Shown here: positions 14,278-22,493 of the stretch, in pieces
Numbering within the stretch: position 1 is the stretch's first letter
Layout: every line of letters begins with the position of its first letter
Source of the DNA: a methanogenic archaeon ISO4-H5
GTDB lineage: Archaea; Thermoplasmatota; Thermoplasmata; Methanomassiliicoccales; Methanomethylophilaceae
Assembly (NCBI GenBank): GCA_001560915.1
Contig: CP014214.1
Location: 186,001-250,000 of the forward strand
DNA length: 64,000 nt
Direction of reading: 5' to 3'
Notes under the pieces: generated by a model
The model's input: only the letters and a program-made list of their open reading frames with translations
What the model was told of the DNA's origin: nothing
Databases searched by the model: none
Program-made: the position numbers and the translations under genes

Positions 14278-15909
14278 ATGGCAGTCGAACAAGTTACATA
14301 CAAAAACATCGACCCGAGGACTCGTAAATCGATCATGATCGGGCTTTGTCTTGCCATGCTCTGCGCTTGTTTCGACGGTACCATTATCGGCACCTGTGGA
14401 ACCAAGATTGCAAACGAGTTGAATGGCAACGGTCTTTTCACATGGATGGTAACAGGATATCTTCTCTGTGAGTGTATCACCATCCCTATCGCAGGAAAAC
14501 TCTCCGACCTTTACGGAAGGAAACCCCTGTTCTTGATCGGTCTCGCACTCTTCGTCGGCGGATCCATAGTGGCAGGAATGTCCACCAATATGGAGATGCT
14601 CGTCATTTGCCGTGGAGTCCAGGGACTTGGAGGAGGTATCCTCATCCCCGTCGCTACCGCAGCAATTGCCGACCTTTACGCTCCTGAGGTCAGGGCCAAG
14701 ATGCAGGGAATGCTTGCTGCAATCTTCGGTATCGGTTCCGGTATCGGCCCCATAATCGGAGGATTCATCACCGAGAACATCGACTGGCGCTGGTGCTTCT
14801 ACATCAACGTCCCTCTCGCTGCAATCTCCTTCATCTTGACGATTAAGAAGTTCCCCGCACCCGTCATCCCCAACAAACCCGTCATTGATTACAAGGGAAT
14901 CGTTGCACTGACCGCTCTCCTCACCGCCCTCATCGTGCTCTTCGAGTGCGGAGGAAACGAGTTCGCATGGATGAGCGTCACCACCTTCGCGCTCATCGCT
15001 GTGTTCGCAGTCTGTGCCTTCCTCTTCGTCATGATTGAGAAGAGGGCAGTTGAGCCTATCTTGTCCCCCAAGCTTCTGAAGAACCGCACCGTCATGGCCG
15101 GAGGAATGTATATGCTGATCTTCGGAATCGGAATGATGGGTGCCATGACCTTCGGAGGATACTTCGGAACCTTCATCCTCTTCGAGCTCGACACCCTCAC
15201 CGCCAGTTACTACACCCTGTTCCTGGTGGCAGGTATCATGCTTACCTCCATGATCTCCGGAGGAGCCTGTGAGAGGACCGGTTACAGGCCCTGGCTGGTC
15301 GCCGGACCCATCATCGTGTTCATCGGACTGTACCTGTTCTCCACTCTCCAGGTGGACAGTGTCGCGTTCAGCTTCACCAAGGAGTACCACTATGAGATCC
15401 TCGGTAAGCCCCTCACCATGTTCTGCGTCGCGCAGTTCGTCCTCGGTGTCGGTCTCGGATGCATGATGACCCCTGTCATGGCAGCCGTCCAGAACAGCTC
15501 CGACCCTAAGGAAATCGGAATGAACACCTCCGCCGTTAACTTGCTGAGGTCCATCGGTACCGCTCTCGGAACCGCCATCTTCACCATGCTGATCAACTCC
15601 CAGTACGTGAACAATCTTGGTAACCTCGCAGGACAGCCTTACGTTACCGACAAGGCGACTGAGTTCATCCAGCCCATGCTCGCATATCTGATGGGTGGAT
15701 TTGTGGAGCCTGCCAACCAGGTCCTCCAGGCCTTCATCAAGTCCGTCGACTTCGGTTTCATCGCAGGCGGATGCATCATCCTCTGTGCAGCGGTCATCGG
15801 ACTCCTGATCAAGGCGAAAACCACCACCCAGCTCCTGGCAGAGGCCGCGGCCGGGCACTCGAACAAGACCGAGGCTCAGACCGAGGACTCCACCGAGGAG
15901 CAGCAGTAA
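14278..15909 (+). CDS. MFS multidrug efflux transporter, DHA2 (14-TM) family
   Basis: The 543-residue protein is an EmrB/QacA-like drug:H+ antiporter. MLCACFDGTIIGT in helix 1 matches the LDxTIVN-type motif of the DHA2 family, GKLSDLYGRKPLFL is motif A between helices 2 and 3, RGVQGLGGG is motif B, and GIGSGIGPIIGG is motif C. About 14 hydrophobic segments can be counted, with a charged Glu/Thr-rich C-terminal tail. It stands alone with possible operator repeats upstream and a hairpin terminator downstream. The substrate cannot be read from sequence. Confidence 0.9.
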   Translation: MAVEQVTYKNIDPRTRKSIMIGLCLAMLCACFDGTIIGTCGTKIANELNGNGLFTWMVTGYLLCECITIPIAGKLSDLYGRKPLFLIGLALFVGGSIVAGMSTNMEMLVICRGVQGLGGGILIPVATAAIADLYAPEVRAKMQGMLAAIFGIGSGIGPIIGGFITENIDWRWCFYINVPLAAISFILTIKKFPAPVIPNKPVIDYKGIVALTALLTALIVLFECGGNEFAWMSVTTFALIAVFAVCAFLFVMIEKRAVEPILSPKLLKNRTVMAGGMYMLIFGIGMMGAMTFGGYFGTFILFELDTLTASYYTLFLVAGIMLTSMISGGACERTGYRPWLVAGPIIVFIGLYLFSTLQVDSVAFSFTKEYHYEILGKPLTMFCVAQFVLGVGLGCMMTPVMAAVQNSSDPKEIGMNTSAVNLLRSIGTALGTAIFTMLINSQYVNNLGNLAGQPYVTDKATEFIQPMLAYLMGGFVEPANQVLQAFIKSVDFGFIAGGCIILCAAVIGLLIKAKTTTQLLAEAAAGHSNKTEAQTEDSTEEQQ

Positions 15910-15917
15910 ACTCATTC

Positions 15918-15932
15918 GGGGGCTCAGCCCCC
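15918..15932 (+). terminator. Hairpin terminator of the efflux gene
   Basis: GGGGGCTCAGCCCCC forms a stem of GGGGGC/GCCCCC type immediately after the TAA and is followed by a T-rich run (15940-15946). Confidence 0.6.
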
Positions 15933-15976
15933 ATTCCAATTTTTAATAGAGCCAGCAGCTCGAAAAATAAGTGATT

Positions 15977-15990
15977 GGCCCCGAAGGGCC
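15977..15990 (-). terminator. Hairpin terminator downstream of hypC
   Basis: GGCCC-CGAA-GGGCC forms a perfect five-base-pair stem. On the minus strand it follows the hypC stop and is followed by CACTTATTTTTCG, so it suits termination of the aNAC-hypC operon. Confidence 0.55.
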
Positions 15991-16000
15991 GTATGAAAAA

Positions 16001-16240
16001 TCAGTTGGGGTTTTTGATCTCGGCGGTACCGCTGTCGACGAACTCGTTCCAGAGTTTGAGGGTCTCGAGAGCCTCTTCCTCGTCCATGAGTTCGATGGCG
16101 AAACCGGCGTGGACGACCGCCCACATTCCGACCTTGGCGTCGACCATGGCGACGTTGGCGGTCTTCATGGCGCCTCCGAAGTCGATATCGGCCTGGTCGC
16201 CTTCGATCTTGACAATCTTTCCGGGTATGGCTAGACACAT
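16001..16240 (-). CDS. hypC: Hydrogenase maturation chaperone HypC
   Basis: HypC carries the iron-cyano-carbonyl group with HypD and chaperones the large subunit of [NiFe]-hydrogenases. The 79-residue protein begins MCLAIPGKI, in which the N-terminal Cys2 is the functional ligand, and has the GDQADIDFGGA and VGMWAVVHAGFAIELMDEEEA strands of the family. It follows the aNAC gene after four bases. Methanogens of this order depend on [NiFe]-hydrogenases, which suits its presence; no other hyp gene is in the window. Confidence 0.94.
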   Translation of the reverse strand: MCLAIPGKIVKIEGDQADIDFGGAMKTANVAMVDAKVGMWAVVHAGFAIELMDEEEALETLKLWNEFVDSGTAEIKNPN

Positions 16241-16244
16241 GTTA

Positions 16245-16613
16245 TCACTCGGACATCAGTTTGATGATTGCTTCGGCAGGCTGTCCGTCGCAGGCCTCGA
16301 GAGCGGAGATCGCGGTCTCCCTGTCGCAGTTGGTCTGGGACATGACGAGTTCGATATCCTCTGCGGGGAACACGGGTCCGCTGGAGCTTCCTGCGGAACC
16401 GGCAGCCATGACGGTCTCGACTCCGGATACCTGGTAGCTTTTGGATCCCTTCATGTCGATGCATACGACTTCCGCGGGGCTGAGGACGATGTCCTGATCC
16501 CTGGTCCTGATGATGACCTCCACGACGTTCTCTATGTTGGTCTGTTTGATTCCCATTGAGCGCATGGTGCGCTGCATCTGACGAGGGTTCACTCCCCTCA
16601 TTCCGCCTGCCAT
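16245..16613 (-). CDS. nac: Nascent polypeptide-associated complex protein (aNAC)
   Basis: The 122-residue archaeal NAC binds nascent chains at the ribosome as a homodimer. The N-terminal NPRQMQRTMRSMGIKQ segment is the ribosome-binding region, followed by the NAC barrel (VVEVIIRTRDQDIVL to SYQVSG). A C-terminal UBA domain follows (IELVMSQTNCDRETAISALEACDG, about 88-118). The length is typical. It heads a two-gene operon with hypC. Confidence 0.94.
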   Translation of the reverse strand: MAGGMRGVNPRQMQRTMRSMGIKQTNIENVVEVIIRTRDQDIVLSPAEVVCIDMKGSKSYQVSGVETVMAAGSAGSSSGPVFPAEDIELVMSQTNCDRETAISALEACDGQPAEAIIKLMSE

Positions 16614-16697
16614 ATGATTCTCCGTATGACATCCCTTTTATAAAAATTGGCCAGAATCCGTGCTAGTTTTTTTATCGGGGCATCGATATCGGCTCGC

Positions 16698-17216
16698 ATG
16701 GTTGAAGAAGACGTGCAGGTATCCCCGGAAAATAGGGACCTGGATGAGTACAGGATGCTGAATCCTGTAGCAAAAAACGCGATGTATTTTGCCAACGCAA
16801 TCAAGATTCTGATCATGGCTGCGATATACATCGGTATTTTCGAGGGACTCAGAAAGGTTGGCGAACTCCCGTCCTGGCTCTTCTACGTCATCACTCCCGT
16901 CTTCGCAGTGATAATCATCTACTGGCTCATAGCCCCCGGCATCTTCTACCGTCATTACCGCTACCGTATGGATGAGGATTGCATCGAGGTCCGCAAGGGA
17001 GTGATATTCCATTCGCATTCTCTGGTCCCTGTGGAGAGGATCCATCAGGTGCAGGTCAGCAAGGGCCCCATCCTCAGGAAGTTCGGCCTTGCCGATGTAA
17101 CGATGACCACGGCCGGCGGAACTGCTGATATGCAGTATCTCGATGATGAAATCGCCGAGTATGTTGCCGAGCACCTCAACCAGAAGATCATCCAGATGCT
17201 GAAGGCCAGGGAATGA
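16698..17216 (+). CDS. Membrane protein with bacterial PH domain (YdbS-like)
   Basis: The protein of 172 residues has two N-terminal membrane helices (about 31-50 and 60-80), then a bPH2/DUF304 domain: YRYRMDEDCIEVRKGVIFHSHSLVPVERIHQVQV and FGLADVTMTTAGG are the family hallmarks. The start is ATG 16698, about 30 bases behind a TTTTTTATC TATA candidate; the earlier in-frame start lies upstream of that promoter. It overlaps the next gene by ATGA (17213-17216). Bacterial YdbS/YdbT pairs have the same layout, and their function is still poorly defined. Confidence 0.8.
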   Translation: MVEEDVQVSPENRDLDEYRMLNPVAKNAMYFANAIKILIMAAIYIGIFEGLRKVGELPSWLFYVITPVFAVIIIYWLIAPGIFYRHYRYRMDEDCIEVRKGVIFHSHSLVPVERIHQVQVSKGPILRKFGLADVTMTTAGGTADMQYLDDEIAEYVAEHLNQKIIQMLKARE

Positions 17217-18661
17217 CCGAAGAACAGCCCTTCCTCCGCAACCACTGGTCGTACGTCGCCAGCAACGTGTTCCGCACGATCCTGATTTTCGGTTTCATGA
17301 TACTCATCTGGTGGAGCAACTCCGACGGGCAGGCTGACATGAGGTACTATCTAGCCGTCGTTCTCATCATGTTCGTATTCGCCGTAGCGGTGAATATAAT
17401 CTATTGGCTGAAGACCAAGTATTACTTCCTGGAGGACGAGATCGTGGTTATGAGGACCACGATATTCCGTTCGGAGACCCGTATCCAGTATGACAGGCTG
17501 GCATCGGTCAACGTCGAGAGGGATATAATCTGCCGTATACTCAACGCCACCAAGCTTTCGTTCAATCTCAATTCCAGTATGAACGTGACCAAGGCCGAGG
17601 CATACATAGTTCTGAAAAAGGATGAGGCCGACCGTCTCCGCGAGAGCCTGAACAGCCGCATGTTCGATACGGTGAAGACCGTGAAGGATGAGACCGACGA
17701 ATCTCAGGAGGAGGCAATATCCTTGGTGGATGTGAGCACCTGGGACATCTTCCTGCATGCTTTCATCGGCATGTCCACCTACCAGCTTCTGTTCGGAATC
17801 GTGATGGCATTATACAGTATCCTCTCGTTCTATTTCGGGGACGGAGTGACAATCTTCCCGATCATCCTCTTCCTGGTGGAATTCCTCATGCCTGCCTTCG
17901 CAGCCTTCTTCAGATATTACAACTACAGCATCGTGAGGCAGGGGGAGACAGTCACAGTATCCTCGGGATTCTTCAGTACCCGTACCGACTGTTTCAAGCT
18001 CAACAAGGTGAACTTCGTCAAGATCCGCGAACCGCTCCTGTGCAGGATCCTCGGGAAATCCATTTTGGAGGCTGAGGTCGTCGGTACCTCCAACAAAAAC
18101 GGCATGCCCCTGCTCTGCCCCCTGAAGGACAGGGACGTGGCTTACAGTCTCTTCAAGGACCTGCTCCCGGAGTTCGTCTGCGACGAGCAGATGTCCGTGC
18201 AGTCCCGTGTCTCCATGGTCGGTCTCGGATTCTGGGTCTTCCTGTCGGTTGCGGCCATCGCGACGTTCGCATACCTGCTGGTGCCTGAGATTCCTTCCGG
18301 ATTCGGAATGTTCCTCAACGCCTGCGTAGTGTTCCTTTACATGCTCTGTATCGGATGGTTCGTACTCGCCTACCGCAACCGCAGCATCGCCATGAACGAA
18401 TCCATAGTATTGGTCGTGACCGGTTCCTTCGACAGGGTCTCCAATTACATCCTGTTCGACAAGGTACAGTTCGCCAATGTGTACTCTACCCCCATCCAGA
18501 GGAGGTACGGGGCCGCCAGGTGTAGGATCAACATGCTCTCCACCGCCGGTGCCACCGCGGTCGTTACGGGAGTCTTCGACGCGGAGTCTCTGGAAAGAGT
18601 GTCCGATACTGTTATGGAGAGGATCAGGGACGGAAGGTACGACTTCCGCAGGTTCCAGTGA
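17213..18661 (+). CDS. Large membrane protein with repeated bacterial PH domains (YdbT-like)
   Basis: This 482-residue partner of the preceding protein contains three copies of the pattern of two membrane helices followed by a bPH2 domain. The PH segments are at about 70-130 (YYFLEDEIVVMRTTIFRSE), 235-300 (RQGETVTVSSGFFSTRTDCFKLNKVNFVKI) and 395-480. I count about six to eight membrane segments. The pair is translationally coupled. A role in membrane protein or lipid homeostasis is only an inference from bacterial YdbS/YdbT. A strong hairpin follows the stop. Confidence 0.8.
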   Translation: MTEEQPFLRNHWSYVASNVFRTILIFGFMILIWWSNSDGQADMRYYLAVVLIMFVFAVAVNIIYWLKTKYYFLEDEIVVMRTTIFRSETRIQYDRLASVNVERDIICRILNATKLSFNLNSSMNVTKAEAYIVLKKDEADRLRESLNSRMFDTVKTVKDETDESQEEAISLVDVSTWDIFLHAFIGMSTYQLLFGIVMALYSILSFYFGDGVTIFPIILFLVEFLMPAFAAFFRYYNYSIVRQGETVTVSSGFFSTRTDCFKLNKVNFVKIREPLLCRILGKSILEAEVVGTSNKNGMPLLCPLKDRDVAYSLFKDLLPEFVCDEQMSVQSRVSMVGLGFWVFLSVAAIATFAYLLVPEIPSGFGMFLNACVVFLYMLCIGWFVLAYRNRSIAMNESIVLVVTGSFDRVSNYILFDKVQFANVYSTPIQRRYGAARCRINMLSTAGATAVVTGVFDAESLERVSDTVMERIRDGRYDFRRFQ

Positions 18662-18667
18662 GAAAGG

Positions 18668-18686
18668 TGCGGGGGTTACCCCCGCA
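18668..18686. terminator. Bidirectional hairpin terminator between convergent genes
   Basis: TGCGGGGG-TTA-CCCCCGCA is a perfect eight-base-pair stem with a three-base loop. It lies in the 32-base gap between the PH-domain gene and the convergent alaX gene and could serve both. Confidence 0.6.
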
Positions 18687-18693
18687 GGTGAAT

Positions 18694-19884
18694 TCAAAGA
18701 AGGTTCTTTACAGACTCGACGAGGGTCTTGTAGACCTCATCGGCCTGAGACGTATCCTGGACTCCGCCCTGTGCGAAGTCCGGTTTGCCGCCGCCCCTGC
18801 CGCCGAACTTTCCGAGGACCTCGGGGAGCAGCTTCTTGCAGTCCACCTTGGGGCTGCCCGATGCGATCATGACCGATACCGTATCAGCGACGGAGACGAA
18901 TGCGACCACTCCGCCCTTGGACTTGAATCCCTCGGCCGCGTCGGTGAGTACCTTTCTGTCCGCACCGCTGAATTTGCCGAGGTAGACATCGGTACCGTTC
19001 ACGTTCTCGGGTTTCAGCTCCTTGAGCTGCTGTTTCACCATGGCCTTGCTTGCTTCAGCCGCAAGTGCCAGATCGTGTTTCATGTTGGCTACGCTGCGAA
19101 CGATGTCCTCCGCTTTGCTGTTGGCCTCGTCGATGACCTGCAGACAGATATTCGCCAGTTTCCTGGCGGAGTCCTGGGCTGCGTTTCCGACCTTGAAGTG
19201 TATGGCGATTCCGTCCTTTCCGGCAGAGACTTTCCTGTCTACGAACAGCATACCCAGCTCGGAAGTCTCGACCACATGGATACCGCTGCATGCGGAATAA
19301 TCGATGTCTCCGATGGAGACCACGGTAATCTCCTCATTCTCATCGATACGGTCGAGTTTGATCCTTACCTTTTCGAGGTCTGGGTCATCCCTTGCTACGA
19401 CGGCCTTGCGGACGGGTAGGTTGTCGCGGATGGCCTGGTTGGCGAAGTCGAGGGCTTTGCCGATGGTCTCCCAATCCATGTCGTGGTTGACGATAACGTA
19501 CTTCTCGTCGGGGCCGATGTAGATCTTGGTGATGGCGAGTTCGGGGTCCTGCCTGTGCAGGGCGCAGAAGAGGAGGTGCTCTCCGGTGTGACCCATCATC
19601 AGGTCGTAACGGCGTTCCCAATCGATCTCGCCCCAAATCCTCATGCCGGGTTTGAGGTCGTGTCCGGGGACCACATGGACGATCTCCTTGCCTTTGTAGT
19701 GGACGTCGGTGACACGGAATCCGTTGATGGTACCTGTGTCGCAGACCTGACCTCCCCCTCCTGGGTAGAATGCGGTACAGTCCAAAACGATCGAGTCTCC
19801 GTCGACCGCTACGATCCCTGCTTCGAAGACGGACATATATCCGTCGTTCCTGAACACCTCGTCAGCCATATCTCTGACATTCAC
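18694..19884 (-). CDS. alaX: Alanyl-tRNA editing protein AlaX-L
   Basis: This 396-residue trans-editing enzyme hydrolyses Ser-tRNA-Ala and Gly-tRNA-Ala. It resembles the editing half of AlaRS. A YPGGGGQ glycine-rich loop is near residue 40. Zinc ligands appear in GHTGEH and in CSGIH, giving the HxxxH and CxxxH pairs. A C-terminal DHHA1-like domain has the GRGGGKPDFAQGG motif. The DHHA1 domain makes it the long AlaX type. It is divergent from the Lrp-type regulator and ends against a shared terminator. Confidence 0.92.
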   Translation of the reverse strand: MNVRDMADEVFRNDGYMSVFEAGIVAVDGDSIVLDCTAFYPGGGGQVCDTGTINGFRVTDVHYKGKEIVHVVPGHDLKPGMRIWGEIDWERRYDLMMGHTGEHLLFCALHRQDPELAITKIYIGPDEKYVIVNHDMDWETIGKALDFANQAIRDNLPVRKAVVARDDPDLEKVRIKLDRIDENEEITVVSIGDIDYSACSGIHVVETSELGMLFVDRKVSAGKDGIAIHFKVGNAAQDSARKLANICLQVIDEANSKAEDIVRSVANMKHDLALAAEASKAMVKQQLKELKPENVNGTDVYLGKFSGADRKVLTDAAEGFKSKGGVVAFVSVADTVSVMIASGSPKVDCKKLLPEVLGKFGGRGGGKPDFAQGGVQDTSQADEVYKTLVESVKNLL

Positions 19885-20002
19885 GCCCTTATATTTTAAT
19901 GGTTTTTTTCGTCACTTGAGCGAAAAAATAGTTTATGAGTCGACAAATGTACGTTGATATTATAAACAGTTAACACTATTAGGTTCAAAAGAAGGTTACC
20001 GC

Positions 20003-20479
20003 ATGGGCGACTTAAAAGAGTTTGACGAACTCGACAGGCGTATCATCGAGATGTTGTGCAATTCCAGCCAGGGATCATACAGACAGCTTGCTAAGCAGCT
20101 GGGCGTACACCCCACCACTCTCATCCAGAGGGTCAAGAACCTCGAGAGCAAGGGTGTCGTCAAGGGATACCGTGCCAAGATCGATTATGTTGCCATGGGA
20201 TATGATTACACCGGACTCGTCCACATCTATTCAGACTCCGTCGTCGAGGTGGAGAAGAATCTGGTCGAGATTCCTGAGGTCGTAGCCGTCTATGATGTCA
20301 CAGGAGAGGCCGACATCGTGGTCCTGGTCACCTGTCTCAACAGGGATGACTTCTCCGCAGTTGTGAAGAGAATCAACTCCCTCGACGGTGTCGCCAGGAC
20401 CAACACTTCCGTGGTGCTGAACGTCGTCAAGTCCGAGAACGAGTTCGTTCCCGAGCTGTTCGGCCCTGCCAAGAAGTGA
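20003..20479 (+). CDS. Lrp/AsnC-family transcriptional regulator
   Basis: The 158-residue protein has an N-terminal winged helix (LDRRIIEMLCNSSQGSYRQLAKQLGVHPTTLI in part, about 9-60) and a C-terminal RAM/ligand-binding domain (VHIYSDSVVEVEKNLVEIPEVVAVYDVTGEADIVVLV in part). DVTGEADIV is the usual signature strand of the RAM domain. Such regulators form octamers and respond to amino acids; the effector here is unknown. TATTATAAAC at about 19957-19966 is a likely TATA box, and the 118-base divergent region before alaX could hold its own operator. Confidence 0.9.
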   Translation: MGDLKEFDELDRRIIEMLCNSSQGSYRQLAKQLGVHPTTLIQRVKNLESKGVVKGYRAKIDYVAMGYDYTGLVHIYSDSVVEVEKNLVEIPEVVAVYDVTGEADIVVLVTCLNRDDFSAVVKRINSLDGVARTNTSVVLNVVKSENEFVPELFGPAKK

Positions 20480-20497
20480 TTCGGCACATCTTTCTAG

Positions 20498-20512
20498 ACG
20501 CGCCTGCGGGCG
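20498..20512 (+). terminator. Hairpin after the Lrp-type gene
   Basis: GCGCC-TGC-GGGCGC forms a short GC-rich stem 20 bases after the stop, followed by ATGTATTATTTATAG, which is also the probable promoter of aspS. Confidence 0.4.
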
Positions 20513-20570
20513 CATGTATTATTTATAGCGTTGGTATAGCGCGATGCATTGATTAGATTGGGGTACCTCA

Positions 20571-22388
20571 ATGAGAAGAACTAACACTTGCGGAGAACTC
20601 AGGTCCTCCGATATCGGAAAACAGGTCTGTCTTGAAGGCTGGGTAAGGTTTTCGAGGGACCACGGAGGAGTCGCTTTCATCGATCTGGCCGACAGGTACG
20701 GAATCACCCAGGTCGTTTTCGACCCTGAGGATCTTCCCGCCGGAACCGACAGGAAGGAGATCGAGAACGTCATGCCCACCTTCTCCCGTGAGTCCTGCGT
20801 CCTCATCGAGGGAACCGTCAGGAAGAGGGTCGAGGGAACCGCTGTCGAGAGCAACCCCACCGGAGAGATCGAGGTCCTCATCACCAAAGCCGAGCTCCTC
20901 GCCAAATCCAAGCTGCCTCCTTTCGAGATCGGAGACCAGAAGGAAGGGGTCCTTCCCGACGAGGACACCCGTATGAAATACAGGTACCTCGACCTCAGGA
21001 GGACCGAGATGATCAGGAGCATGCAGTTCAGGAGCAAGCTCGTCCACCTTGCCAGGGTCTACCTGGAGAGCCAGGGATTCCTGGAGATCGAGACTCCCAT
21101 GCTCGGAAGGTCTACCCCCGAGGGAGCCAGGGACTACATCATCCCCTCCCGTGTCCACCCCGGTACCTTCTACGCCCTGCCCCAGTCCCCCCAGCAGTTC
21201 AAGCAGATGCTCATGGTCGGCGGCATGGACAGGTACTACCAGGTCGCCAGGTGCTTCCGTGACGAGGACTCCCGTAAGGACAGGCAGCCCGAGTTCACCC
21301 AGCTCGACCTCGAGATGTCCTTCGTCGACAGCAAGGACATCCAGGACCTCATCGAGGGAATGGTCGCCCACATCTGGAAGGGCCTTTACGGCACCGACCT
21401 CAAGACCCCCTTCCCCCACATCGGCTACCGCGACGCCATGGAGAGGTTCGGATCCGACAAGCCCGACATGAGGTACGGACTCGAGTGGGTTAAGCTCACC
21501 GACGTCGTCAAGGACGTTCCCTACAAGATCTTCCAGAGCATCCTCTCCGAAGGAGGAATCGTGGCCGGAATCTGTGTCAAGAAGGAGTACGGAGAGGTCG
21601 GCAGGAACGAGGTCGACAGGTACATCCAGTACGCCAAGAAGGTCGGACTCGGAGGACTCACCTGGATGAGGTGCGAGAACGGCGTCCTCACCAGCAACAT
21701 CACCAAGTACTTCACCCCCGAGATCCTCGAGAACATCAAGAAGACCCTCGGAGCTGAGGAAGGAGACCTGGTGTTCCTCATCGCAGGACCCTGGAAGGCT
21801 ACCTACGAGGGCGGAGGATTCCTCAGGAAGAAGATTGCAGAGGACCTCCATATGGTCCCCGACAACGAGTTCATGTTCTTCTGGATGGACCAGAACCCCC
21901 TCTTCGAGATCGACCCCGTCTCCGGCAAGTACGATGCGTTCCACCACCCGTTCGTCCTGCCCCTCGGGGACATCGACGATCCCAAGTGCGGCGGAGCCAG
22001 CTTCGACCTCTGTCTGAACGGCAACGAGCTCGGATCCGGTTCCGAGCGTATCCACACCGCTGAGATGCAGAGGGCCGTCTTCCACAAGCTCGGTCTCACC
22101 GACGAGCAGATCGAGGCCAAGTTCGACTACTTCGTGGAGGCACTTTCCTACGGTGCACCCCCTCACGGAGGAATCGCCATCGGTATCGACAGGCTGTGCG
22201 CCATCCTGCTCAACAAGGACACCATCAGAGAGGTCATCGCCTTCCCCAAGAACAAGAAGGCCGTGTCCCTGCTCGACGGTTCCCCCTCGCCCGTGGACGA
22301 TGACAAGCTCCAGGAGCTGCAGATCATCTCCCTGGCAGGAGACTTCGACATCTCCGATGCCGAAGAATTCAACCCCGACGCGGAGTGA
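20571..22388 (+). CDS. aspS: Aspartyl-tRNA synthetase, bacterial type, probably non-discriminating
   Basis: The enzyme charges tRNA-Asp and, if non-discriminating, tRNA-Asn with Asp. At 605 residues, with a GAD insertion between class II motifs 2 and 3, it is the bacterial AspRS form; archaeal AspRS has about 430-450 residues. Motif 2 (RYYQVARCFRDEDSRKDRQPEFTQ in part) and motif 3 (GIAIGIDRL) are intact. His31 in RDHGG equals the His31 of Pseudomonas AspRS that allows tRNA-Asn charging, where E. coli has Leu. A Gly (G89) stands at the second known discriminator site. The gatCAB operon lies just downstream on the other strand, which supports transamidation. It looks like an ancient transfer from bacteria. 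Confidence 0.93.
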   Translation: MRRTNTCGELRSSDIGKQVCLEGWVRFSRDHGGVAFIDLADRYGITQVVFDPEDLPAGTDRKEIENVMPTFSRESCVLIEGTVRKRVEGTAVESNPTGEIEVLITKAELLAKSKLPPFEIGDQKEGVLPDEDTRMKYRYLDLRRTEMIRSMQFRSKLVHLARVYLESQGFLEIETPMLGRSTPEGARDYIIPSRVHPGTFYALPQSPQQFKQMLMVGGMDRYYQVARCFRDEDSRKDRQPEFTQLDLEMSFVDSKDIQDLIEGMVAHIWKGLYGTDLKTPFPHIGYRDAMERFGSDKPDMRYGLEWVKLTDVVKDVPYKIFQSILSEGGIVAGICVKKEYGEVGRNEVDRYIQYAKKVGLGGLTWMRCENGVLTSNITKYFTPEILENIKKTLGAEEGDLVFLIAGPWKATYEGGGFLRKKIAEDLHMVPDNEFMFFWMDQNPLFEIDPVSGKYDAFHHPFVLPLGDIDDPKCGGASFDLCLNGNELGSGSERIHTAEMQRAVFHKLGLTDEQIEAKFDYFVEALSYGAPPHGGIAIGIDRLCAILLNKDTIREVIAFPKNKKAVSLLDGSPSPVDDDKLQELQIISLAGDFDISDAEEFNPDAE

Positions 22389-22401
22389 GAAAACCATTAA
22401 A

Positions 22402-22428
22402 GACCTGGACGCCGAGCGCGTCTGGGTC
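22402..22428 (+). terminator. Hairpin terminator after aspS
   Basis: GACC-(2)-GACGC, loop CGAGC, GCGTC-(2)-GGTC forms an interrupted stem 14 bases after the aspS stop and is followed by ATTACCTTTTAT. Confidence 0.45.
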
Positions 22429-22493
22429 ATTACCTTTTATCAATTGGGAAGAATGAGAAAGACCCGATGCATCGCTGCACCGGGAATGGAGTT

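Noticed and set aside
14260-15939. A 559-residue ORF antisense to the efflux gene
   Set aside because: It is a codon-bias shadow: Asp/Glu/His/Gly-rich with no domain, exactly opposite a clear MFS transporter.
20568-22430. A 620-residue ORF antisense to aspS
   Set aside because: Shadow of a highly biased gene; composition is unnatural and no domain is visible.
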